Of a stretch of 64,000 bases of DNA, positions 1 through 11,186 are shown one piece after another. Below the pieces are notes generated by a model. The model was not told where the DNA came from. It did no database searches and saw only the letters and a list, made by a program, of their open reading frames with translations. The first letter of the stretch is position 1. Every line of letters begins with the position of its first letter. The stretch covers positions 26,959,982-27,023,981 of the forward strand of contig NC_045452.1 of NCBI RefSeq assembly GCF_002776525.5, written 5' to 3'. Position numbers and translations under genes: made by a program. This stretch comes from Piliocolobus tephrosceles (lineage: Eukaryota; Chordata; Mammalia; Primates; Cercopithecidae).

Positions 1-821
1 TTTAGGCAAAGGAAGTCATGGAGCCCTTCAGGGAGGCAGCAGGAACAAGGGAGGAGGTTCGTCAAGAGGCTCGGGGATCCAGTTGTAGCCCCGCTGTTTG
101 AGTGCCCTTGGGATACCCGGGAGGCAGGAGGCACAGATTTGGAGCGCCCCGAGTGGCCAGGCGAGAGCTGAAGCCATGGATGGGGATGCGACGCCCTTCC
201 TTCTAGATGGATCTATCGAATTAAAGGCACACACAAGCTCAAGCACACGTGCACACACAAAGCTTGTTTTTAAAAATCCAGCAGAAATTGTGTGGACACA
301 CACAGCTGCAGGGTGACTTAGCTGCAAAACACAGAGAGACCTGGATAACCCAGCAGGAGGAGCTGAGCCTGCCGTGGATGCCCTGGTGGAAGAGCTGTAA
401 ACAAGCGTTACATCCAGGCTGGTGGCACCAGGAGGTGGCTGAAGGGACTGTGTGATGCAGGGCTGTGGCCGACACCCGGCCATTCTGCTCTTTCTGCTGC
501 CCTGGGCTAGACAACAGTCCGTTCCCTTCCAGGCACATTCCCTTTCCCAGGTGCCCCCTACATGGATCTCTGGGCCGCCTGGGTCTAGCCTGTCCCCAAC
601 TGGCCATCAACCCTCTCTCCTGCACCTGCCATTCTACGCAGGAGGAAACCGAGCCACTGCCCCACTTCTGAGAACTTCACTGCTTTCCTCATCTCTCCTA
701 CAGCCTCCCCTCTGAGGATGAGTGTCTTCACCTGCAGAGCCTGCAGCGGGGGACAAGATTAAGATTAAGGTCCTTCCTTGAGTCAGAGTAGCATGGGACA
801 ATGAAGGAACCATGAACAGGC
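1..821. other. Unique noncoding sequence, no gene recognised
   Basis: No repeat family or coding region is recognised. Short overlapping frames lie on both strands with no family resemblance and no supporting splice sites. Composition is moderately GC-rich. Confidence 0.5.
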
Positions 822-1012
822 AGACCTGGTCCCAATCTTAGGTCAAATCTGATCAGCTATGTGAGTTTAAGTAAGTTATTCAACCTCTCTGAGATATACA
901 TCTCTCCCTCTCTCTCTTTAGTGGGGACAGTAATTCCAAGCTTGCAGAGGTTTTCTGGGAAGCTGAGAATATGGATGTGAACTCTCTAGTACATCACTGG
1001 GACTAACTAAGC
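822..1012 (+). mobile_element. MIR SINE
   Basis: The text follows the MIR core in sense: 'agctatgtgag', 'aagttattcaacctctctgag', then a degraded 'gtggggacagtaat'. It is very diverged, as expected of a mammal-wide SINE, and has no discernible TSD. Confidence 0.6.
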
Positions 1013-1799
1013 AGCAGCTGTAATAACAATTATTATAGGAATTCTGAGCTATTTCAACGCCACGGTTAAAGGGAGACATTTTACAAGTTCCAAGCCGTGT
1101 AAGGTAAATCAGGGGCGATTCACACTGCCACCGTCTCCCAGTGAATTATTCACCCTGAAAAAGGTGATCAGTAGAGATTATTAACCTGCAGAGGGGAATA
1201 CGTTTCAAAGAACGGCAAAAGCGCGTCTAATCTTAATTAGGTGCCATTTTTCTCTGTCCACCTGGAAAAAGCTAGTTCCCGGATTTGCAGGGGCTGGGGT
1301 CCATTGCAAAGGGGGAAAAAACAGCTTAGAGGATTCCTGCAGGTTAGGTAGGATAAAGGAGAGACTATCCACGGGGAGGACCGCATGGATAAACACTGCT
1401 CTGTCCAGGGATGAGTGAGTGTCACAGCCTCCTCTCATGTCACAACACACAGTGCTGCCTCTCCTTGGGCCATCAGCTTGTTTCAGATGCCATCAGAGTC
1501 TCTGTGAAGTGCACAGTTTACAAGCCCCATGTTCCTGCCAACTGGCACCCTGAGACGGTGGCTTTGTGCCCTGAGCTTGGACTGCAATGGAATGAAAGTT
1601 CATTGCACAATGGGCTGCTGGAACAGAATATGGTTTGCTCAACATGGTACAGTTCTGACCACAAGCTGACGGAAGACTGTTCTCGTGGGAGGCTTCTGTC
1701 CCTTTCCCCTGTTCAGAGCAGCCCCCGCACTTTCACACAGGAGCTCAGCTGAGGAGTGTCCTGGACTCGGAGGACCCCTCTGTGTTCCAGTCAAGCCTC
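1013..1799. other. Unique sequence; AT-rich block near 1020-1260
   Basis: No repeat is recognised. The block 1020-1260 has several homeobox-like TAAT/ATTA motifs ('caattattatagg', 'gtgaattattcac', 'cttaattagg') and no repeat signature, so it is a modest candidate for conserved noncoding DNA. No gene is seen. Confidence 0.4.
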
Positions 1800-1966
1800 C
1801 GCCATCACCTGCTATGCGTCTTTGGGAAAGTCCCTCAACTTCCCTGTGACTCAGTTTCTTCATCTGTAAAACGGGGACAACAAGCATATTTGCACCATCT
1901 ACCCTGGAGAAGTTGTTAAAGAGGATAATGTGGATATAAAGGTGCCGTGTGCCAATATAATTCATC
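1800..1966 (+). mobile_element. MIR SINE
   Basis: Sense MIR signature: 'ctcaacttccctgtgactca', 'tttcttcatctgtaaaacgg', then the degraded 'gttgttaaagaggataatg' part. Strong match in the core region. Confidence 0.75.
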
Positions 1967-2640
1967 GTGATTGTCATTCTCTTGTTCTACTTGTGACCTC
2001 CCCAAGACTTCCTGGCCAGGAACGTACTGTGGAAAATCCAGGCACCATGGCCTCATGGAAGGTGCTGGAAGAGAGTGTTTCAGTGAGGAGGTGGTGTCCC
2101 CCATGGAATGCAGCTGAGAGAGTAAGTAAGCGGAGGCCAAGCGCCCCTAAGAGCCCCAACTGAGGCCGTCTTCACAGGGCACCTCCCAAGGCTCTGGTGA
2201 TGCACCACCCACCTCGCTCAGGACCCTGCATCCTCCACTTCTTACCAGGACACCCACTGCATTGGTTCAGTGTGAGTCATTACACCCCCAGTGTAAGGCT
2301 TTCAATGCACCCCATAAAGAGAGGCCCAGGTGCTGGCTCTTCCCATCCCAGCTCCTGTCCCACTCCAACCCATCCCTTCTGGCTTTGACCATCTCTATCC
2401 CACCACAACCTCAGGGCCACCACGTTCATGGTCCCCATCTGTCCTCAGCAACACTAACTCCAGGACCGCCCCCTGCTTCCCTTGGTCCCCTGGCTCCTGC
2501 TGTTCCCCACCCTCCTTCCTGGGCTCCATGGCCAGGTGGCCCCTCTGCCCACCCCAAGCCTCTGGTCTCTGCTTAGCCACCCCTAGACCTCACCTGGGCT
2601 AAATGCCCTTCAGCCCCCTCTCTCTCCCTGAGTACTGTCC
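1967..2640. other. Unique sequence
   Basis: C-rich unique DNA. The frames at 2262-2602 are proline- and serine-rich chance frames from this composition. No gene or repeat is recognised. Confidence 0.4.
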
Positions 2641-2840
2641 GTGGCCATCAGCTCCTTCTTGTCACCTCTCTGGACTCTCAGTGGGCATCTCAGATTCAAA
2701 TCGAAGTCCCCACTCCCTCTCCGCCAAGCGGCCCCTCCCCTGTCGTCCATCTGGTTGTCTACAGCAAAGCCCTGGGCAGCAGCCATAGCTCCCATGTCAG
2801 TCCACCCCGTTTCTCGTGGAGCCACTTCCAGATTTCTGGG
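2641..2840 (+). mobile_element. L2 LINE fragment (diverged)
   Basis: 'gactctcagtgggcatctca' followed by 'gattcaaat' resembles the L2 3' stretch that reads 'aagtaggcatctcaaactcaa'. The remainder is too diverged for a firm call, and L2-derived sequence may run on to about 3240. Confidence 0.4.
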
Positions 2841-3514
2841 CACTGGCCCAGCCTCCTTCAAGCCTCCTCAGGAGGCCCTGCACCTCTGCAAGCCGGGCTC
2901 TGCCTCTCCTCCCGCAGGAGTGCTCTGTGCCTCCTTTGGCCATCACCTTAGAGCCCACAGCACATCCAAGCTTATCCACTCACGTCTTGTGTTCATCCTT
3001 GAGAACAGAAGCGGCACAGAGCAGGGACCAGCCTAGGACCCCAGCCCAGGGCCCAGGGCCTGCTGCATCGGGCATGGACGACGGGTGTGGGATTCCATCC
3101 CCCATAAGGCCTGCCCCAGCTGTCCGTCACCTCCCCCAAGACCCAGGCTCTGACTCAGAGATCTCTGAAAACAGGACAATGATTCCTTGTGTTGTGGCCT
3201 CTGTTCACTCCACACCCTGCCTCTAATACTCTTCGGTCTTTCTGTTCCGTTTGGTCAGCTGCGGGTCCCTCTTCAAACAGCAACCCACAGGTCCATGTCT
3301 TTGAGGTGCCCTCCAGGCCTCCCAGGAGGGGGAATGCAGTGCTGGGTCCCTTCTCAGGTGCACTCATTCCATCCTCACCACCCTGGCCTCATCCCTCATC
3401 TCTCCCTGCTGTGGCAGAACGCTTCTGCCTCTCTTCTCTCCAACAGAAGATGAAGCTTCTATCCTTGCTTCTAATGGCTTCTTGAAAAGCGGCATGGCCC
3501 AGTCCATCAGACTT
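2841..3514. other. Unique or highly diverged sequence
   Basis: Possible continuation of the L2 relic to about 3240. No exon or other repeat is supported. Confidence 0.35.
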
Positions 3515-3893
3515 GTGAAAGGAAAATAAATCTTGGGGCCTCCCCATCACTAAGCTAATGGGAAAAGTCAAGCTGGGAACTGCTTAGGGTCAACCTGCCT
3601 CCTATTCCATTCAAAGTCACCCCTCTGCTCATGGAAATAATTGCATATCTGATAGTATCAGAAACTCAAAAGAATGCAACCTTTTGTCTCTTACCTACCT
3701 AAGCCCCTCCCTGCTTCCTTCCCGCTATTGCATCAAGTTATCCCGCCTTTCCAGACGGAACCAATGTTCATCTTACACGTCTTGATTGATGTCTTATGTC
3801 TCCCTAGAATGTATAAAACCAAACTGTGCTCTGGCCACCTTGGGTACGTCTTTAAGACCTCCTGAGGCTGTATTCTTGGCATATAAAGGTGTA
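3515..3893 (+). mobile_element. ERV1-type LTR, sense
   Basis: Begins 'tgtgaaaggaaaataaatct'. It holds a TATA-like 'atgtataaaacc' near 3810 and 'cttgattgatgtcttatgtc', a layout typical of an ERV1 (MER4-group-like) LTR. The 3' end is abnormal: after 'cttggcatataaa' it runs straight into the opposite-strand LTR at 3895. The family name is uncertain. Confidence 0.55.
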
Positions 3894-3894
3894 A

Positions 3895-4738
3895 ACCAGA
3901 AAGTATCTGAGATGGGTCTCAATTAATGTCTCACGTGTCCGTGTGAAGAGACCACCAAACAGGCTTTGTGTGAATAACAAGGCTGTTTATTTCACCTGGG
4001 TGCAGGCAGGATGAGTCTGAAAAGAGTCGGCAAAGGGTGGTGGATTATCATCAGTTCTTACAGGTTTTGTGATAGGCGGTGGAGTTAGAAGCAATGTTTT
4101 GCGGGCAGGGGGTGGATCTCACGAAGTACATTCTCAAGGGTGGGGACAATCACAAAGAACCTTCTTAAGGGTAGGGGAGATTACAAAATACATTGATCAG
4201 TTAGGGTGGGGCAGAAAAAAATCACAATGGTGGAATGTCATCAGTTAAGGCTATTTTCACTTCTTCAGTTGCTTCAGGCCATCTGGATGTGTACGTGCAG
4301 GTCACTGGGGATGCGATGGCTTAGCTTGGGCTCAGAGGCCTGACAATTTAGAAGTTTATTTTGCAAAGATTAAGGACATGCCCCAGAGAGAAGTCTGTGC
4401 CTTTCTCCAAAGATGATTTTGAGGGCTTCCTTATTTAAAGGGGAAAAGTGAACTGGAGGAGAAAGAGGGAGGGTGTGGTTCCTGAATCCACATGTTGCAA
4501 GGGAAAAGAAGGAGGTAGGGGAATAGTCAATGATGTATTCGCCTGGCACTCAGTAAATCAGCACTTTACAAAAGATAAGGTGAACACGGTTTAGCTACCT
4601 GGAGAGATATTTAACCTTTTCTCTGTAGCTCTCTGCTTAGGAACAAAAGGAAAGCTTCTTGCATGACTCAGTTTGCAGCCTAATTTCTTTCTTTTGGCCA
4701 AGTGAATTGGGGTCCAGAGTTTTTATTTTCCGTTCACA
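3895..4738 (-). mobile_element. ERV1-type LTR, antisense, split by an LTR7-type LTR
   Basis: On the minus strand this starts 'tgtgaacggaaaataaaa' at 4738 and ends with '...aaaataaacttctaaat' at 4346. It then resumes beyond the inserted LTR at 3926-3895 with 'ttaattgagacccatctcag'. The start and end resemble those of the sense LTR at 3515, although the middles differ. The two LTRs lie tail to tail. Confidence 0.55.
3927..4345 (-). mobile_element. LTR7-family (HERV-H) solo LTR
   Basis: On the minus strand it begins 'tgtcaggcctctgagcccaa' and ends '...ggtctcttcacacggacacg' plus 'tgagaca', both LTR7 signatures. 'aggtgaaataaacagcc' supplies the polyadenylation signal. The middle, with its repeated 'cccacccttgaga'-like segments, suggests an older subtype such as LTR7C. 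No internal gag, pol or env sequence is attached, so this is a solo LTR. Flanking 5-mers attaa/attta match at four of five bases. LTR7 elements are known to have promoter activity in early embryonic cells; nothing here shows that this copy is active. Confidence 0.85.
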
Positions 4739-4825
4739 AAGGGGAGCTTTGCTAATTTGGAAGATCCTTCCCTTGCCCAAAAAATAAAAATAAAAAGTTG
4801 GCTTTCAAGACCATGTTCTTACTCC

Positions 4826-5020
4826 AGATCGGGGGCTGTCAGCTGGGATGATTCTGCCTGGCAGGGGTCATTGGGTGGTGTCTGGAGACATTTTTAATCA
4901 TCTGGACTTGGAGGCTGGGGAGTGGCCTCTCTACCTGAATGTGGGTAGAGGCCAAGGATGCTGCTGATGCCCTACAAGATCTTACCTCAAACGTCCACAG
5001 TGCCCAGGCTGACAAATTTG
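4826..5020 (+). mobile_element. MER5A (hAT-Charlie MITE)
   Basis: Matches the MER5A consensus in order: 'gtgtctggagacattttt', 'gtgggtagaggccaaggatg', 'ctgctgatgccctacaa', 'cacagtgcccaggctgacaa'. A nonautonomous ancient DNA transposon without coding capacity. Confidence 0.85.
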
Positions 5021-5347
5021 TTAGGCCCTAGGCCTAACAAATCCTGCTTTGCATGCAAAAACCAAGCACAGATTCTTTTCTCTTGATGTTCCTCCCAAAG
5101 CAATGCTAATTGCCCCTGAAGCAAAGGACACCTTGGCTGAATAAAAGGGACTCAAGAAAATGCATGCTTTTAAATACAGCCTTTACAGATGTCACCAAGT
5201 AGAGGTCCTTAGCATTGTGGGAATATATTGGGGGCCCCTGACATCATCTGGGTCTCCCCAGGGGAGACTGAGATTGGAAAAACAAGGGAAGAGGAGTTCT
5301 GAGCAAAAGGACATACAAGCCCAGAAGTGAAATAGAGAGTTGGGCTG
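5021..5347. other. Unique sequence
   Basis: No gene or repeat family is recognised in this AT-balanced stretch between MER5A and the THE1/MST LTR. Confidence 0.4.
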
Positions 5348-5698
5348 TGATATGGTTTGGCTGTGTCCCCACTCATATCTCATCTTGAACTGTAGCTCCC
5401 ACAGGTCATGGGAGGGACCCAGGGGGAGTTAATTCAATCATGGGGGCAGGTTTTCCCGTGCTGTTCTCGTGATAGTGAATAAGTCTCATGAGATCTGATG
5501 GTTTTATAAAGGGCAGCTCCTATGCACACACTCTCTTGCCTGCCACCATGTAAGATGTGCCTTTGCTCCTCCTTTGCCTTCTGCCATGATTGTGAGGCCT
5601 CCCCAGCCATGTGGAACTGTGAGTCCAATAAATCTCTTTTTCTTTATAAATTACCCAGTTTCAGGTATTTCATTATAACATGTTTGGGACAGTGAACT
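5348..5698 (+). mobile_element. THE1/MST (ERVL-MaLR) solo LTR
   Basis: Starts 'tgatatggtttggctgtgtc'. It continues with 'atctcatcttgaactgtagc', 'ttctcgtgatagtgaataag', 'ttgtgaggcctccccagcc' and the 'aataaatctcttt' polyadenylation region, the full order of a MaLR LTR. The last ~20 bases are degraded. Confidence 0.9.
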
Positions 5699-6235
5699 TG
5701 GAGGGGGTGGGAGGGGCCGGAGGGAAAGGAGCTGCCTAGGCCAGCCTGGAGCTGCAGCGATAGGCTTTCATCCTAGGAGTGCTGGAAGTTGCTGTAGGCC
5801 AAGCACACACACGACACATCCAGACAGAGAAGGGGGCACAAAGTGAAGCTCGGAGAGGAGAGGCCAGGACAGTAGCTGTCCCACGGCTCCCCATACAGAA
5901 GCGCCCCGCTAAGGAGCTGGTTCTTTTTTTATCTATATAACAAACAATATTAAAGACCAATACATAAATAAGTGGGAGTGAACAGGTTAAAGGTAATTAA
6001 TATCAGAATTAAGATCTTTCTTTCTCTCTCTTTCTCTTGCTTTCTCCGTTTGTCACACGCAAACTCTGACAAAAAAATTAACCAAGGTCAACTTCAGCAT
6101 AAAGGAAGGAGCATAGGAGAACAGAGAAAGGAATAAAGAAGAAAAGCAGCAGCAAATTACTCTAAGTACTGTGGAAACAAACAGAAATTGGGCTTAGAAA
6201 ACAAACAAATGAAAAAAAAAAAAAAAAAAGAAGGT
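5699..6235. other. Unique sequence with TC-rich and A-run simple repeats
   Basis: No gene is seen. 6020-6048 is a pyrimidine tract of mixed ttct/ctct units and 6211-6228 is an A-run. The GC-rich part 5720-5930 matches nothing I recognise. Confidence 0.4.
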
Positions 6236-6340
6236 CCAAATAGTCCCAGGTACTCAGGAGGAGTCCGAGATAGGAAGAACATTTGGGCAAAACCAGAGAG
6301 ATTGAGGCTGCAGCCAATCATGATCACATTCCTCAGCTGG
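6236..6340 (+). mobile_element. Alu right-arm fragment
   Basis: 'tagtcccaggtactcaggag' followed by 'agagattgaggctgcag' and 'atgatcacattcc' tracks an old Alu/7SL right arm. It lacks a left arm and tail. Confidence 0.55.
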
Positions 6341-6361
6341 CCCTGAATGGTCAGGAGCTGG

Positions 6362-6664
6362 TTTTTTTTTTTTTTTTTGAGACGGAGTCTCGCTCTGTCT
6401 CCCAGGCTGGAGTGCAGTGGCCGGATCTCAGCTCACTGCAAGCTCCGCCTCCCGGGTTCACGCCATTCTCCTGCCTCAGCCTCCCGAGTAGCTGGGACTA
6501 CAGGTACCCGCCACCTCACCCAGCTAGTTTTTTTTGTGTGTTTTTTAGTAGAGACGGGGTTTCACCGTGTTAGCCAGGATGGTCTCGATCTCCTGACCTC
6601 GTGATCCACCCGTCTCAGCCTCCCAAAGTGCTGGGATTACAGGCTTGAGCCACCACGCCCGGCC
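6362..6664 (-). mobile_element. AluY, cercopithecid type
   Basis: Full-length, T-tail first. 'ccggatctcagctcactgca' and terminal 'aggcttgagccaccacgcc' are Old World monkey AluY marks. TSD 'aggagctgg' at 6353-6361 and 6665-6673. Confidence 0.95.
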
Positions 6665-6673
6665 AGGAGCTGG

Positions 6674-8340
6674 TTCTTAAGCAGACAAGAGCCACGATGT
6701 CTCTGCATTCCAAATCTAGGGATCCCAGATTCAACAAGTCCAGATCACTCTATATACCTGGTTGTGATCACCCGAGACTCTAACCTGGACCCTCATGCAG
6801 TGAGTATCACGAGAGCCCAGGTCGCATTTACTGAGTGGGAGGTGGGGACTTCCCAAGCAAATCCCAGGGGACTCTGGAGTCTGCACAGCCCACTGTGCTG
6901 CTGTGCTCCGGGAGGGTGTTGTTCAAAGGGTTCCAAGAGGAAAATCAGAAATGTTTCGGAAACCTGACCGGAACCCTAAACCTCCCCCAAGTCCCCCACC
7001 CCCCATGTTAGCATCTCCTTTGTGCCTCAGTCTCTCCAAATGGTATTTGCTTCTCTCCCTCCCCTACCACCCTTTTGCCACATCAAACCTTAGATGCTGG
7101 AGTCCTTGAGTTAAGACCAGCAGCTTTGACATGTTTAAAAGGAAGTGAAACTGGTTTAAATAACACAGTTCTGGGTTTTATGAAGATCGTGCACTAAAGT
7201 ACATAACACAGATTAGTCCTCCCAGCTTGCGGGAAAAATAAAAACACCCCAGGGGCCCTGCTTTGCCAATTCCCCGACAGAGGAGCGAAGGGAGGGTGAA
7301 GGACGTTGTGAGTTCAGCGTAAAAGGCAAGGAGAAGACAGCTGACAGGGCTTTCCAGATGCACGAAGAAGTGGGAAAATGTCCAGATCCTCTTTGGAATA
7401 CAAACCCTGTTGTCGTCCATGTGCACCCCAAAGTTGCTGGAGCTGCAAAGGCCTCAGTCCAATGAGGACTGAGACACTGCTGGCCTCGAAAGGAGATCTC
7501 AGCCATCTCATACTGAGCCCACCGGCGTGGGCCCTGAGCCAAGCTTCCAGCACCTCTCCAAGCTCCTGGCTCCTTACCACGCCCCCAGCTTTCCCCAATG
7601 TCCCCCTCCTGCCTAACTCACCAGGCCTCCCAACCTCCTCCCAAACACCCCACCAGTGCTCACTGCTCTTCCCTTCTCCTGCCAAGCCAGCCACCATCTG
7701 CCCTGTCTGACCCAAGTCACACCTCACTTGCTCAGTAACACGCTCCTGTATCCTCCCAGGGATTGGGAAGGAATGGGACAGTGGTGACCAGTAACTACAT
7801 GTTGTTGATCCTCACAGACCTGGAGAGAAGTGATGGGTGGGTGTCCACCAGGATGACCACCCAGCCATGGCCAGGGAGGCAGTTCTCAGAACACCCTCAC
7901 CAGGTCTTAGGGCACCACCCTTGAGTGTCAGGGCTATCACCATAAGCATGTGAGCCAGGAGGGCCACCACACCAGCATCCCGCAAATGGAACAACATGCA
8001 AAGTCATCACCCAGCCAAGAGACTGGCTTAATCCACGTTTGGACTTGAACCTGGCACCTCTGCATGCTGGGCACACACACATCCACACAGGTGAGCACAG
8101 GAGGAAGGTACAGGTCGTGTGCACCCATGCATTACGCAGGCCAACTTTTCCCATCCAGTCCTGAGGTTTCCACTACATCTTAAACACTTAGCCAGGGTGT
8201 GTCAGGACCAGCAATGTTGTCTTTGCAGCCCTTCGATGATCCCCTTTGCAGTCAGTCACCCCAAACATCAAATAACTGAACACCATGAGATTCCTTTCAG
8301 CAAATCATAACCATTGGTAGATGCACAAATATTAAAAAAA
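6674..8340. other. Unique sequence, no gene recognised
   Basis: 1.7 kb with no recognised repeat. The overlapping opposite-strand frames at 7213-7727 lack any family resemblance. Nothing regulatory can be assigned. Confidence 0.45.
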
Positions 8341-8367
8341 ACAAAACAAAACAAAAAAAAAAAACAT

Positions 8368-8666
8368 GCCGGCCGCAGTGGTTCATGCCTATAATCTCAG
8401 CACTTTTGGGGGGCTGAGGTGAACAGATTGCTTGGTTACAGGAGTTCGAGACCAGTCTGGGCCTGGGCGACATGGCAAAATTCCATCGCTGCAAAATAAT
8501 AAAAAATTTGCCAGGTGTCGTGGCACACAGTGTAGTCCCAGCTACTTGGGAGGCTGAGGCAGGAGGATCACTTGAGCCCAGGAGGTTGAGGCTGTAATGA
8601 ACTATGATCGCACCACTGAACTCCAGCCTGAGTGACAGAGTGAGACTCTGTTTCAAAAAAAAAAAA
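8368..8666 (+). mobile_element. AluJ-like
   Basis: Left arm starts 'gccggccgcagtggttcatg'. The right arm has 'aggaggatcacttgagccca' and 'ggaggttgaggctgtaatga', old AluJ features. The upstream flank is a degraded A-rich (CAAAA)n run. Confidence 0.9.
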
Positions 8667-8919
8667 CAAAAAGCAAAACCATGAATGATTCCAGGCTGTC
8701 GGAATCTACTAGGACTCAGCCTTGGGGCCGGCGTGTGCCTGGCCGTAACCACCTATTCACCGTCATGGAGTCATCTCACAGTCACCCAGTAGACACCCCA
8801 GCAATCCAATGAGAAGATGCAAGGAGGCTTCCCCAACGTCCAGTCTTTGTTGCACCTGCTAAGTGCTAACTAATCGTATTTGATAGCAACCTTCTTATAT
8901 AAAGACTTTCCATGTCCCC

Positions 8920-9045
8920 ATAACACTACACAGATGGAGAGATGAACCACACAAGGTACAGAATCCAAGCACTGAAGGGGTTCAGCAGCTACCCAGGGCC
9001 ACACAGCTAATGAGTGAGTGACAAACCCAAGAGTCCAACTTTGGA
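8920..9045 (-). mobile_element. MIR SINE
   Basis: Antisense MIR: 'cagatggagagatgaa' then 'gggccacacagctaatgag' and 'acccaagagtccaact'. Confidence 0.6.
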
Positions 9046-9796
9046 GTCTCCAACCCCTCAATCCCTCTTCTCTTCTGCCCTTTTCGTCATTATTCAAGAT
9101 GCTTCACTGGGAAGGGGAGTGGGGGGAAGAGGGGAGAAGAAAAGTATAATGGAAACCACATAGTATTGGTGGGGGCAACTCAAGAATAGTGCTTCACAGT
9201 TAGGGGACACATAAAACAGCAGAAACCGTCTGCAGCTGCATTATCGGCATGGAAATGAAACCAGCAGAAACGCAGTCCTATCTCCTAAAGAAATTATTTA
9301 GAGGGCTGTCCCCAGGGAAATTCAGGCAAAGAAATAAAAGGGGAAAATGAAGGAAGACGTAAACTTGCTGAATTTATCATTGTGTCATGCTGGAAGCTGA
9401 GGGAAATGTCATATTTATAAGACTGAGTTATAAGCTGTGGTTTTTATTAACCAGTGAAAAACACACTGACATCAGAAATCGTGTCTATGAAACAATTCTT
9501 GCACATGGACCTCAAAAAATAATATAATAACATACAGCCACTCAAAGAATCTGCTGATGAAAACTAACTCATATACGTAAAATAACAAGGTTAGAAATGT
9601 CTCTTTCTTCGTATGAATGGAATGACGTAAAGTCCTTTTTTAAAGAATAAATGTTTTTTAAAATCAAAAGAGATTTTTCTCTTCTGGAAGTTTTAACACA
9701 GGAGATTTAGGGGCGAATGCAGGGGACAATAATGAAATGAAAGAAATGATAATGACGAAAGAGACAGAGGCACACATTCTAAAGATCAAGGCAAGA
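9046..9796. other. Repeat-free A-rich sequence, candidate conserved noncoding DNA
   Basis: No repeat or gene is recognised in 9180-9770. It is AT-rich with few decayed-repeat features. Conservation cannot be assessed from a single sequence. Confidence 0.35.
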
Positions 9797-9990
9797 GGCC
9801 AGGAGTAGTGATTCATGCCTGTAATCCCAACACTTTGGGAGGCTGAGGCAGACTGATCACCTGAGGTCAGGAGTTCGAGACCAGGCTGGCCAACATGGTG
9901 AAACCCTGTCTCTACTAAAAATACAAAAATTAGCCTGGCATGGTGGTGCGCACCTGTAATCCCAGCTACTCTGGAGGCTGAAGGAGATTG
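9797..9990 (+). mobile_element. Alu, 3'-truncated
   Basis: AluS-like left arm plus the start of the right arm. It stops after 'ctggaggctgaaggagattg' and abuts the T-tail of an opposite-strand Alu with no spacer. The rest of the right arm does not reappear after 10287. Confidence 0.9.
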
Positions 9991-10287
9991 ATTTTTATTT
10001 TATTTTTTGAGACAGTCTCACTCTGTCACCCAGGCTGGAGTGTAATGGTACAGTCTCAGCTCACTGCAACTCAGCACTCTGGGTTCAATTGATTCTCCTG
10101 CCTCAGTCTCCCAAGTAGCTAGGATTACAGGTGCACACCATCACGCCCAGCTAATTTTTATATTTTTAGTAGAGACGGGGTTTCTCCGTGTTGGTCAGGC
10201 TGGTCTTGAACTCCCGACCTCAGGTAATCTGCCCACCTCAGCCTCCCAAAGTGCTGCGATTATAGGTGTGAACCACCACTCCCAGCT
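9991..10287 (-). mobile_element. Alu, full length, antisense
   Basis: Starts with a T-rich tail 'atttttattttattttttga', ends 'accaccactcccagct'. Possible short TSD 'ttgattt' at its two edges. Confidence 0.9.
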
Positions 10288-11186
10288 ACCTCTCTTGATT
10301 TCTATCCTGGGAGATTACAAGAACCCAAGGCACGAATAACAGAGTGTCAGCAAACCTCTTCACCTGCACATCCAGCTTCACCACCATCCCGCCAGGTCCT
10401 CTCCACTCCTATCTGATTGAGAATCTTACTGTCCCCTACCACCCCTGACAAGATCCGCCTCCTGTTGGATTGTTCGAACAGCCCTGCTGTTAAAGCAGGG
10501 CTGGTTTTGCAGGTTCACTACTAATCATGGGCACCTTAAAATGATCCTGTGAACTAAAAATCAACAACGAAAAAAAATAGACCTTACAAAAACAGGTCAG
10601 TGTCTGGGGGCTCAGCCAAAATCTTCTGGGTCTTCTCCAGGAGGAAGACTGGATTACAGGATGGCCTTGGGGCTAGGTCTCTGTTTCCTCTTCTCTGTAT
10701 TTGGGGGTAATAATCTTTGCCTGCCTTACCCCTGAACACGAGGGTGGATCAAACGCCTTTTCTGAGGTTGCCAGGCTCTGTGAGTCATATCTTTACAACT
10801 TTTCAATAACTTATGTGACCCTTGATGATGAAGGCCCATGCTGGTCAGGATGCTGTATACTTCCGCATCCCCTGCCTAACTTTTATTGATAGGAGTTCCT
10901 TTGATTTTCCCACAAAGATAGTGATTGATGCCAAGGTCGGTGATTGCCAGGGAGCCCCTGTCGGGGAGGAAGGACCAAAGGACAGCTGGCTCAGCTCCCC
11001 TGAGCTGGGGAGGTAGTGGCCCCGATTCCCACTCATCAGATGAGACCTTGAGGAGGACAGAAGGTCACAGTGATAAAGGGATGCTGTCCAGGGTAACTGA
11101 GGCACAGCGCTGCTCTGTACAGTTCCATGCCCACACTGGATGACAGCCCGGGCGGAAAGGATCTCCCCTTTAAAAATGAGGACCCT
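10288..11186. other. Unique sequence
   Basis: No gene or repeat is recognised apart from a perfect 10-bp hairpin at 10479-10503. Frames at 10701-11143 show no family resemblance. Confidence 0.4.
10479..10503. repeat. Perfect 10-bp inverted repeat
   Basis: Arms 'cagccctgct' (10479-10488) and 'agcagggctg' (10494-10503) with loop 'gttaa'. No associated element is recognised. Confidence 0.8.

Noticed and set aside
3515..4738. Intact endogenous retrovirus provirus
   Set aside because: Only LTRs of differing orientation and family are present, with no internal coding sequence between them.
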